Assembly (NCBI RefSeq): GCF_003711225.1
Contig: NZ_CP031030.1
Location: 7,184,501-7,248,500 of the forward strand
Reading direction: 5' to 3'
DNA: 64,000 nucleotides
From: Runella sp. SP2
GTDB taxonomy: Bacteria; Bacteroidota; Bacteroidia; Cytophagales; Spirosomataceae
A model generated the notes under the pieces. It saw only the letters and a list, made by a program, of their open reading frames with translations, was not told the DNA's origin and did no database searches. Shown in pieces: positions 17,601-24,020 of this stretch (its first letter is position 1; every line of letters starts with the position of its first letter). The position numbers and the translations under genes were made by a program.

Positions 17601-17818
17601 AGTACGTTCGGATGCTGCACGCGCAGAGAGAGTTACAAATTTCGTTGGAAGACTTGCTGGCGAGCTTGGTTCACATGAATATCAATCGACTCTTCCGTAG
17701 CCAGCAGCGCTTGGTAGAATACATGGTTTTTTACCACCTCCATAAATATTACCGCATCAACTACGGACGCAACGTATTAGCCAAAAAATCAGCCCATTCC
17801 AACGTAACAGCCCAATGA
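14642..17818 (+). CDS. Full-length lanthipeptide dehydratase LanB
   Basis: 1058 residues, similar in length to NisB. Class I LanB enzymes use glutamyl-tRNA to glutamylate Ser/Thr of the core (N-terminal ~750 residues, Lant_dehydr_N type) and then eliminate glutamate (C-terminal SpaB_C-type domain). The elimination domain is visible from about residue 760: FFFIRYADPNVHFRLRF (Arg809, His816, Arg818, Arg820) and TYNRELERYG (Arg863), so both activities are fused, unlike the split dehydratases of some Bacteroidota and thiopeptide loci. The stop overlaps the start of the exporter by 4 bases (ATGA), showing translational coupling. Confidence 0.94.
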   Translation: MSTTYFSTAFVRVPLAGSEAIENIDWEKLREQFTQPAFLEALYIASPALYEEVQKLDFTKQPDEKSKRIVYSLTKYLARYSTRCTPFGLFGGFATVPISNGTTDVRIGSIGTIRKVTRLDMNYLCALTQDLEKHPDIKPFLRFYPNTSLYSINGQYRYVEYRYNGGGMRVHHLSSAEQSEYLEAVLARAQKGASLYALAEVLVSEEITLQEALDYVEEVVASQLLVSELEPALTGGDFLAQIIGTLQKIAEIETSERLAAILGLLGEVQQALLAIEQSGSDYGSAKFEKVEALLSQLPTPFDRKVLFQIDTYLPELSGQLNRGLLNKLASKIPTLLKLSPAGNPMLDEFRNRFYEKYEDEEVPFVLALDPEVGIGYPGGQAKNDVSPLVEGVWVGSNQSSNQTLSIPPEHSYLLQKVAEAQLTGVYEICLKEEDLRAVEGRQPQLPLTNTAMFSVIREDGREKIVLDTFGGTTGTFLLGRFGHTDASVLALLKEISAAEDRSVPEVIFADIVHLPEARTGNVIIRPQLKKYQIPFLSKASTAPEFEIALSDLMLSVRGGTIFLRSKSLNKIIVPRLSNAHNFSGTQSLDTYHFLCALQSQHVRSGLSSFTSSFAPLFMFIPRLMLDNIVLAEAQWNFKEQHVKAMVAAFKNNNWPALKAEIEAWRAQYSVPRYICLTQFDNELYVDLENQWLAETFLNEIKSLEQFNIKEFLHRADSSVVQSGRGWHTNQFVVAFDNTASYPVVPTASPALPVQNSTPTTRKFFTGSEWLYYKVYTGIKTADRILTDVLYPLTERFKANGWTDKFFFIRYADPNVHFRLRFHLANPAHIGQVVQELHDALAPYMANKTVTSVVNDTYNRELERYGSNSIDAIEDYFHLDSDTILRFLSMIDGPEGEECRWRFGIKLTDDLLTAFGFDLKQKMEFTEKRAADFGREFGYNAGLKKQLDARYKDVEPALQELFTLANPEHEFFYELSNQRTENLQLMIEYVRMLHAQRELQISLEDLLASLVHMNINRLFRSQQRLVEYMVFYHLHKYYRINYGRNVLAKKSAHSNVTAQ

Positions 17819-20049
17819 AAGACTTCACAAAAACCATTTTTGGCGGTAAAATGAGCCCCTATGGATTAGTTGACCGATTTCCCCATATACAGCAAGGGGC
17901 GTCGATGGACTGTGGCCCTACTTCGTTGGCCATCATTTTTCGGCACTACGGCGTCGATAATGTCAAGCATTTGTTTACGCAGTTGGCCGAAATCAACCAA
18001 GAAGGGACAAGTTTGTACGCCTTGCTCGAAATTGCCGAAAATTACGGTTTTAAGGCCGAAGGCTATGAGCTGGATTACGACTATTTACAGCAAATTCAGT
18101 TGCCCTGCATTGCCCATTATGAAGGGCAGCATTTTGTGGTAATTTATGAAGCTAACGACAACTTCGTGCGCGTTTCTGACCCTGCTTTTGGAAAAGTTCG
18201 ATATTCCAAAGAAGAGTTTACCAACAAGTGGAGTGGCATTGTACTCGAACTAAAACCCACCGAGGCTTTTTACCAAAATGCCGAACTTGCGGAGGCTGGG
18301 AAGAAAAATAAAGAAGAAAAACGCTCTATTTTTCAACAAATTTATTGGCCCATCATCAAGGAAAATAAGCGGGTATTGGGGGAAATCTTGTTGTTTTCGC
18401 TATTGCTTGAGTTGGTGGGACTCGTCATGCCGCTTTTCACCCAAACCATGCTCGACGATGTGCTGGTCAACCAAAACAAGAAGCTGATGCTGGGTTTGTT
18501 GGTAGGGTTGGGGTTGGTGTTTATCGTGCAAGTCGTTCTCACTTACACGCGCAGTATGCTCATGGTGCATTATCGGTTTCGGTTTGAGGTCGATTTTATG
18601 ACCCAATTTTTCGACCGACTTATTTCGCTTAAACAAAAATACTACGATAGCCGCAAGCGGGAAGAGTTTATGTCGCGTTTTCAGGAGGGAATCGGGATTC
18701 GTCAGCTGACCAACCCGATGATTATCCAAAACTTCCTTGACATCTTCTTCATGCTGATTTACTTCCCTGTGCTGTTTGCGTTCAGCGGGTCATTGGGCTT
18801 GATTTCACTGACTTGTTTTGTGGCCTACTGCGTTACCACGGTCTTTTTTATTCCCATTGTTAAAAACCTACGCTCGAAAGTTTATCACAAAAATCAGGCT
18901 TCGTTGGGCGGTTTTTTGGATACGTTGTTGGGGATTAAAACCGTCAAATTACTGTCGCTCGAAAAATACAAATTGGTAAAGTGGAAACACCTCCACCGCG
19001 AGGCTATCAACTCGGTGATGCAAGACGAACAAAAGCAGATTCTTATCAACTCCTTGCAACGATTGATTTTTATTTTTAGCCAAATCGCGGTGTTTTGGGT
19101 GGGGGCGTATCAGGTATTTACGGGTCAACTGAGCATTGGACAATACATGGCTTTTTCGTCTATTTTTATGACGTTGATGAACTCCGTCAATAGCGTAAGT
19201 ACCCTTTGGATGATGATGACGCAGTTGACAGTAAGTTTTGAAAAAGTTAACGAAATTTTCTTAGAAGAGCGGGAAACGAGCAATTACCAAGAACAAATCA
19301 ATGCCTGTTCGAGCCAGGTGGTGAAGTTTGAAAATGTATCATTTCGGTATAGTCAACGTGAAGAAAAATACCAATTGCGTAGCATTAACTGTGAAATCAA
19401 AAAAGGAGAGCGCATCGGTATTGTAGGGCGAAACGGTGCAGGAAAATCAACGTTTGTCAAACTGCTCGTGGGGCTTTATCCCGAATACGAAGGGAAAATA
19501 CGTTTTGATGGCGTTGAGCTTCGTGAAATCAACCCCAAAGTGCTGCGTAGCCACGTACACATGTTTCCGCAGGATACGTATATTTTTAACGATACCATCA
19601 AAGAAAACATCCGCTGCGCCAATCTCGCCGCTTCTACGGAAGAAGTCATCGAGGCCGCCAAGCTGGCCGATTTGCACAACTTTGTCAAAGGCAATCACCT
19701 CGGTTACAACCAAATGGTGGGCAATTTTGGCGGAAATCTTTCGGGCGGACAAGTCCTCAAAATTGGTTTTGCACGCTTGTTTATTTGCCCCGACCCCGAT
19801 ATTATTATTTTGGATGAGGCGAGTAGTGCCTTAGACGTAGAAACCGAGCGGACGATTTTGGAAAATATCTATAAACGTTTTGAGGGTAAAACCATCATTT
19901 CGATTGCGCACCGCCTGCATACGCTCAAAAAAGCCGACCGTATCTTGGTGTTTGATGATGGAATGATTTCCGAACAAGGCAAGCACGAAGACCTCATTTC
20001 GCAGCGCGGCATTTACTACGATTTTATGAAAACTTACATTGATTACTAA
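17815..20049 (+). CDS. Bacteriocin ABC exporter with N-terminal C39 peptidase
   Basis: 744 residues. A C39 Cys protease domain (about 1-140) has Cys33 (in DCGPTS), His106 (in QHFVVIY) and Asp122 (in VSDPAFG) and should cut the precursors after their double glycines. Then come a six-helix ABC membrane domain (about 180-470) and an ATPase domain with Walker A GRNGAGKST (Lys544), signature LSGGQ and Walker B IIILDE (Glu668). The residues after LSGGQ (VLKIGFAR) deviate from the usual RQRIAIAR. Coupled to lanB by overlap. The combination of class I LanB/LanC with a C39 exporter instead of LanP plus LanT is worth noting. Confidence 0.95.
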   Translation: MKDFTKTIFGGKMSPYGLVDRFPHIQQGASMDCGPTSLAIIFRHYGVDNVKHLFTQLAEINQEGTSLYALLEIAENYGFKAEGYELDYDYLQQIQLPCIAHYEGQHFVVIYEANDNFVRVSDPAFGKVRYSKEEFTNKWSGIVLELKPTEAFYQNAELAEAGKKNKEEKRSIFQQIYWPIIKENKRVLGEILLFSLLLELVGLVMPLFTQTMLDDVLVNQNKKLMLGLLVGLGLVFIVQVVLTYTRSMLMVHYRFRFEVDFMTQFFDRLISLKQKYYDSRKREEFMSRFQEGIGIRQLTNPMIIQNFLDIFFMLIYFPVLFAFSGSLGLISLTCFVAYCVTTVFFIPIVKNLRSKVYHKNQASLGGFLDTLLGIKTVKLLSLEKYKLVKWKHLHREAINSVMQDEQKQILINSLQRLIFIFSQIAVFWVGAYQVFTGQLSIGQYMAFSSIFMTLMNSVNSVSTLWMMMTQLTVSFEKVNEIFLEERETSNYQEQINACSSQVVKFENVSFRYSQREEKYQLRSINCEIKKGERIGIVGRNGAGKSTFVKLLVGLYPEYEGKIRFDGVELREINPKVLRSHVHMFPQDTYIFNDTIKENIRCANLAASTEEVIEAAKLADLHNFVKGNHLGYNQMVGNFGGNLSGGQVLKIGFARLFICPDPDIIILDEASSALDVETERTILENIYKRFEGKTIISIAHRLHTLKKADRILVFDDGMISEQGKHEDLISQRGIYYDFMKTYIDY

Positions 20050-20050
20050 T

Positions 20051-20156
20051 ACGCGTCAGACGCAAAAAGAAAAAGTTGTCAGACCGAACAGAGAGCAAAC
20101 AGCGACCGTCTGACTACCGTCTGACGCGTGCTGGCCGTCAGACGATAGTCAGACGC
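20051..20156. repeat. Cluster of GTCAGAC motifs in both orientations
   Basis: Six copies of GTCAGAC or its complement within about 100 bases (forward near 20055, 20078, 20137 and 20148; reverse near 20108 and 20119). ACGCGTCAGACG at 20051-20062 and CGTCTGACGCGT at 20118-20129 are perfect inverted repeats and could form a large hairpin with smaller inner ones. The cluster fills the gap between exporter and adaptor genes and could be an mRNA processing or attenuation element, or a protein-binding array. Confidence 0.6.
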
Positions 20157-20202
20157 AAAGCAACCAACCTTATATCAGAATCATTACAAAACTCAATCAG
20201 CC

Positions 20203-21477
20203 ATGAACAATCCTGCATTCCAAGACCTTCAAGCCACCCAATACGAAGATTTGTACCACGTTGACGACGCGCCCGTGGCCGATTTGCGCGTCAAAGCTCT
20301 CAGCCGAATGGGGTGGTGGGTCGTTATTTTCGCCCTGATGGGCGTGTTGGCGGGCGCACTGATTATTTTGCCCGATACCATCCAAACCCCGTTTGTGCTA
20401 AAATCAGAAGTGACCGAAGACATTTATCGTTTTCCATCGGCCGTTTATGTGGAGCGCGTGCACGTTCATAACGGCCAAAAAGTAAAGGCAGGTGATACAA
20501 TTCTTGAAATCAGCGCCCCCGACATTGCCGCATTGACGGCAGAATTGGCCTCTGCAAAAGCCAATTTGAAAAGTTTTGACCAATTTAAGTCGGTCGCAAC
20601 GAAAAACGAACGGCAGATTATTGAAGTCAACATTCAACGGATTCGAGAAGAAATTGCGTTGAAAAAATCGCAGTTAGCCATCGCCGAACAAAAATGGGTG
20701 TCGGAATCGCAAAAATTGGCCCATGAAGCCCAAGAAATGAAGCGCCTTTTTGTAGTAAATCAGGAGTTGTACAAAAACGGAGACGTGAGCAAAAACGAGC
20801 TTAATCAGCATGAAACCAACGCCTTGCGTGCCAAAAATGCGCAGGAAATTGCCTACCAAAGTTATTTGGAAAACCGTAACCTACTCCAGCGCGACATCGC
20901 CTCGAAGGAGTTGGAAATAAGTGGTTTAGGGAAACAAATTGCCAAAAATAGCAACGACCATTTGCTCGAAGGCGACCGCCTTAAAGGGAGTTATTCGTCG
21001 GTGCAGCAGCGTTTGAAGGGAACATACGGAGTTTTTGAAACGACGCCTGATAACCATTTGCTCTTAAAAGCCAAGCACAACGGTACGGTCTCGTTTGTGT
21101 TTGAAGGGGATAAAGAAGTCGCTCCAAGTACTATTTTGCTCAAGATGATTTATGAAGACGCTCCTTTGTACGCTTATACGCAGGTTAATTCGTCGCAAAT
21201 TGGCAAAGTAAAAGTGGGACAAGAAGTAGTGATGAAGCTGGATGCGTATCCCGTGTACGAATGGGGAGGCGCAACAGGCATCGTATCAGAGGTATCGCTG
21301 ACGCCTAACGAAAAAGGAATGTTCAACGTGCGGGTACAGGTCGAAGACTTACAAAAACTGCGCGGCCGCCTCAACATTGGTATGCTAGGTAAAGCCAATA
21401 TTGTTACGGATGAACGTACGATTTTTGGGTACTTGTTCCGAAAGTTTCAAAAAACAACGTCTGAGTTAGTTGAGTAG
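20203..21477 (+). CDS. HlyD-family secretion adaptor (membrane fusion protein)
   Basis: 424 residues: a short cytoplasmic N-terminus, one membrane helix (about 46-66), a biotinyl-lipoyl-like half, a long periplasmic alpha-hairpin coiled coil (about 110-270, Lys/Glu/Gln rich) and a C-terminal beta domain. Such adaptors join a C39 ABC exporter to an outer-membrane TolC channel, so the mature lanthipeptide is probably delivered straight out of the cell. No TolC gene is in the locus. It is 153 bases downstream of the exporter, on the same strand, and is the last gene of the cluster. Confidence 0.9.
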   Translation: MNNPAFQDLQATQYEDLYHVDDAPVADLRVKALSRMGWWVVIFALMGVLAGALIILPDTIQTPFVLKSEVTEDIYRFPSAVYVERVHVHNGQKVKAGDTILEISAPDIAALTAELASAKANLKSFDQFKSVATKNERQIIEVNIQRIREEIALKKSQLAIAEQKWVSESQKLAHEAQEMKRLFVVNQELYKNGDVSKNELNQHETNALRAKNAQEIAYQSYLENRNLLQRDIASKELEISGLGKQIAKNSNDHLLEGDRLKGSYSSVQQRLKGTYGVFETTPDNHLLLKAKHNGTVSFVFEGDKEVAPSTILLKMIYEDAPLYAYTQVNSSQIGKVKVGQEVVMKLDAYPVYEWGGATGIVSEVSLTPNEKGMFNVRVQVEDLQKLRGRLNIGMLGKANIVTDERTIFGYLFRKFQKTTSELVE

Positions 21478-21516
21478 GTATTTTAGAGAAGTTAGCCACC
21501 TTACTCAAAAAAATGT

Positions 21517-21524
21517 TACTTTTG
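21517..21524 (+). promoter_or_regulatory. -7 box of the MazG-like gene
   Basis: TACTTTTG is an exact TAnnTTTG match 35 bases before the start at 21559, indicating that this gene is transcribed separately from the lanthipeptide operon. No clear -33 TTG. Confidence 0.5.
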
Positions 21525-21558
21525 GGCAACGTTAGTCACCAACACACTCGTCCCAAGC

Positions 21559-22023
21559 ATGGAAAAATTAGACTGTCTCAATCAAGTCGCTGAGTTTCAC
21601 CGTACCTTCAAACATCCTATTCTCTCTACTCCCCAAATTCCTTCTGAAGACCGCTGTAAATTGCGCGTTGCCCTTATCGCCGAAGAGTTAAAAGAATTGG
21701 AAGTAGCTATTTTAGAAAAAGACATTGTTGGGGTGGCCGACGCACTTGCCGATATTCAGTATGTATTATCGGGAGCAGTTCTTGAATTTGGTTTGGGAGA
21801 ACAGTTCAAAGCATTGTTTGACGAAGTTCAGCGCTCCAATATGAGCAAAGCTTGCAACACCGAAGAAGAAGCCCAGGCAACCGTAAAACACTTCCAAGAC
21901 AAGGGCACGGAATGTTATTATGTAGAAGATGCAGGGAAGTATTTGGTGTACCGTACCGCCGATAACAAAACGCTCAAATCTATTTTTTATTCACCTGCCG
22001 ATTTGGAAGGTGTCTTAAAATAA
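21559..22023 (+). CDS. MazG/HisE-like nucleotide pyrophosphohydrolase
   Basis: 154 residues. The all-alpha NTP pyrophosphatase fold is recognised from AEELKELEVAI (EExxE metal-binding helix) and the later DALADIQYVLSG (ExxD-type second helix, here with Asp pair). Proteins of this type hydrolyse non-canonical or excess (d)NTPs to NMP and pyrophosphate; the exact substrate cannot be told. The C-terminal ~40 residues form an extra segment. It has its own promoter and terminator and seems unrelated to the neighbouring export genes. Confidence 0.8.
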   Translation: MEKLDCLNQVAEFHRTFKHPILSTPQIPSEDRCKLRVALIAEELKELEVAILEKDIVGVADALADIQYVLSGAVLEFGLGEQFKALFDEVQRSNMSKACNTEEEAQATVKHFQDKGTECYYVEDAGKYLVYRTADNKTLKSIFYSPADLEGVLK

Positions 22024-22108
22024 TAAATTATGTCGTTTAAGAAACTTGTTTGGCATGGAGTTTGATGTCAAATTAAGTATAATAATAGAGTAGGGTAATT
22101 TGGCATTA

Positions 22109-22140
22109 GCCCCGTTCCATTGGAGCGGGGCCATGTTTTT
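22109..22140 (+). terminator. Terminator of the MazG-like gene
   Basis: Stem GCCCCG/CGGGGC extended inside by TCC/GGA, followed after CATG by a long T tract. Confidence 0.85.
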
Positions 22141-22175
22141 TTTATAGGGGGTAAGTATTTGTTTTGTACGCCAAT

Positions 22176-22205
22176 AAAAAAGGCCGAACCTGTGTTCGAC
22201 CTTTT
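22176..22205 (-). terminator. Terminator of ald
   Basis: AAAAGGCCGAAC (22178-22189) pairs with GTTCGACCTTTT (22194-22205) with one G-T wobble. Read on the minus strand the stem ends in a T tract, 43 bases after the ald stop codon. Confidence 0.8.
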
Positions 22206-22247
22206 CAGACATCAATCTCAATTTATAAAAAATTAACCCACCAGTTC

Positions 22248-23363
22248 TTAGTTTAGTACCTCCTCAAGGGGAGTATATGTCAAGCCCCACGCATCGGCAA
22301 CGGCTTTGTAAACAATCTTACCATTTACGACGTTCAGACCTTTTTTCAATTCCTCGTTTTGGGCGCAAGCTTTTTCCCAACCTTTGTTGGCCAATTGGAT
22401 TGCGTACGGCAAGGTCGCGTTGGTCAATGCAAGTGTTGAAGTATAAGGTACGGCACCTGGCATGTTGGCTACGCAGTAGTGAACAATACCGTCGATTTCG
22501 TACGTTGGATTTTCGTGCGTTGTTGGCGTACAAGTTTCAATACATCCGCCTTGGTCAACGGCTACATCCACCAATACCGTTCCTTTTTTCATCAACGAAA
22601 GCATGTCGCGCGTGATGAGGTGAGGCGCTTTTGCACCAGGAATCAACACGGCTCCTACGATAAGGTCAGACTGTGAAACCAATTGACGAATGTTGTATTC
22701 GTTCGACATCACAGTGTCGGCGTTGGCAGGAAGGACATCTTCCAAATAACGCAAACGATTCAAGTTTACGTCCACAATCGTCACGTTAGCACCCAAGCCT
22801 GTCGCCATTTTGGCCGCCTGAGTTCCTACAATTCCACCGCCCAAAATCAATACATTGGCAGGTTTTACGCCTGCTACACCGCCGAGCAAAATACCGCGTC
22901 CGCCCATTGGTTTTTCCAAATATTTGGCACCTTCCTGAATCGCCATCCGACCTGCTACTTCCGACATAGGTACAAGAAGTGGCAACGAGCGATCTGCTTT
23001 TTCTACAGTTTCGTAGGCCAAACATATTGCGTTACGCTCAATCATAGCATGCGTCAAAGGCTCCGACGAAGCAAAGTGAAAATACGTAAACAACAATTGG
23101 TTTTCTTTGATTAATGCGTATTCCGACGCAATCGGCTCTTTCACTTTTACAATCATTTCGGCGATTTCGTACACCGCTTCAATGGTTGGAAGGATAGTTG
23201 CACCTGCTTTTTCGTATTCTGAATCTTCAAATCCGCTACCTACCCCTGCCGTTGACTGTATGTAAACGGGATGGCCATTTTTACGAAATTCTGCTACTCC
23301 CGCGGGAGTCAATGCTACGCGGTTTTCGTTGTTTTTGATTTCCTTAGGTACGCCGATAATCAT
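22248..23363 (-). CDS. ald: Alanine dehydrogenase
   Basis: 371 residues, the standard length. It catalyses reversible NAD-dependent oxidative deamination of L-alanine to pyruvate and ammonia. The N-terminus MIIGVPKEIKNNENRVALTP carries the substrate-binding Arg15; YFHFASS holds the catalytic His; VLILGGGIVGTQAA is the NAD Rossmann motif; VDVAVDQGGCIET is the family signature with the catalytic Asp. It is divergent from an Lrp-family regulator gene that probably controls it. Confidence 0.97.
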   Translation of the reverse strand: MIIGVPKEIKNNENRVALTPAGVAEFRKNGHPVYIQSTAGVGSGFEDSEYEKAGATILPTIEAVYEIAEMIVKVKEPIASEYALIKENQLLFTYFHFASSEPLTHAMIERNAICLAYETVEKADRSLPLLVPMSEVAGRMAIQEGAKYLEKPMGGRGILLGGVAGVKPANVLILGGGIVGTQAAKMATGLGANVTIVDVNLNRLRYLEDVLPANADTVMSNEYNIRQLVSQSDLIVGAVLIPGAKAPHLITRDMLSLMKKGTVLVDVAVDQGGCIETCTPTTHENPTYEIDGIVHYCVANMPGAVPYTSTLALTNATLPYAIQLANKGWEKACAQNEELKKGLNVVNGKIVYKAVADAWGLTYTPLEEVLN

Positions 23364-23416
23364 TGTCGTAATTGGTTTAGAATAAGTGTCAGAATGTTGA
23401 CTTTTGGAATACGATA

Positions 23417-23424
23417 CAAAATTA
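23417..23424 (-). promoter_or_regulatory. -7 box of ald
   Basis: On the minus strand TAATTTTG fits TAnnTTTG, about 55 bases before the ald start. The region where a -33 element would lie overlaps the palindrome at 23433, a suitable place for repression or activation by the neighbouring Lrp protein. Confidence 0.45.
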
Positions 23425-23432
23425 CGGCGAAC

Positions 23433-23516
23433 GAAAATATTTTCTGTTATTGAAATATAAATAAGAAAATAAATCTTATTTATCGAAAAAAAGATGAAAA
23501 TTTTCTATTATTGAAC
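23433..23516. promoter_or_regulatory. Operator-like palindromes between ald and the Lrp gene
   Basis: Three palindromic elements lie in the divergent gap: GAAAATATTTTC (23433-23444), the inverted repeat ATAAATAAG...CTTATTTAT (23457-23483) and GAAAATTTTC (23496-23505). The first and third are each followed by a T(G/A)TTATTGAA tail, so 23433-23454 and 23496-23516 are direct repeats about 63 bases apart, roughly six helical turns. This suits cooperative binding and wrapping by an Lrp octamer. Function is inferred. Confidence 0.6.
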
Positions 23517-23558
23517 TGAATTTTGATTGAAAGACGAAAAATATTCGCCCCCTTTAGT

Positions 23559-24020
23559 ATGGTTCATCTTGACGATACCGATTTGCAGATTCTGAGGCTG
23601 TTGCAAACCAATGCACAGCTGACAATCAAAGAGATTGCGACGCAGATTAATCTCTCCATTACGCCCGTTCACGACCGCATCAAAAAACTGGAACGGGAAG
23701 GAATCATCGAAAAATACGTGACGATGCTGAACCGCAAAAAACTAAACAAAGGCTTGGTGGTTTATTGTAACGTAACGCTCGATAAACAACAGCACGAAAA
23801 TTTTCGCGAGTTCAACGAAGCCATGCTCCAAATGCCCGAGGTAGTAGAATGTTGTGTGGTGTCGGGGACGTTTGATTACCTCATCAAAATTGTAGCAACC
23901 GACGTGGAGAGTTACCACGCGTTTTACCAAGAAAAATTAGCCAGTTTTAAAGCCATTTCTCACATAAGTAGTTTTTTTGTGATGTCGGAAGTGAAAAGCA
24001 CGACGGCAATACCGATATGA
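23559..24020 (+). CDS. Lrp/AsnC-family transcriptional regulator
   Basis: 153 residues from ATG 23559 (MVHLDDTDLQILRLLQ, the typical family start); an in-frame TTG at 23523 would add 12 atypical residues. The N-terminal winged HTH (about 1-60, ITPVHDRIKKLEREGII) is followed by the ligand-binding RAM domain (about 65-150). Divergent orientation from ald suggests an alanine- or amino-acid-responsive ald regulator, as known for AldR. Unusually, its stop overlaps the menD start by 4 bases. Confidence 0.92.
   Translation: MVHLDDTDLQILRLLQTNAQLTIKEIATQINLSITPVHDRIKKLEREGIIEKYVTMLNRKKLNKGLVVYCNVTLDKQQHENFREFNEAMLQMPEVVECCVVSGTFDYLIKIVATDVESYHAFYQEKLASFKAISHISSFFVMSEVKSTTAIPI

Noticed and set aside
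20076-20264. 62-residue frame in the GTCAGAC cluster
   Set aside because: Its sequence reflects the repeats and it overlaps the HlyD gene start.
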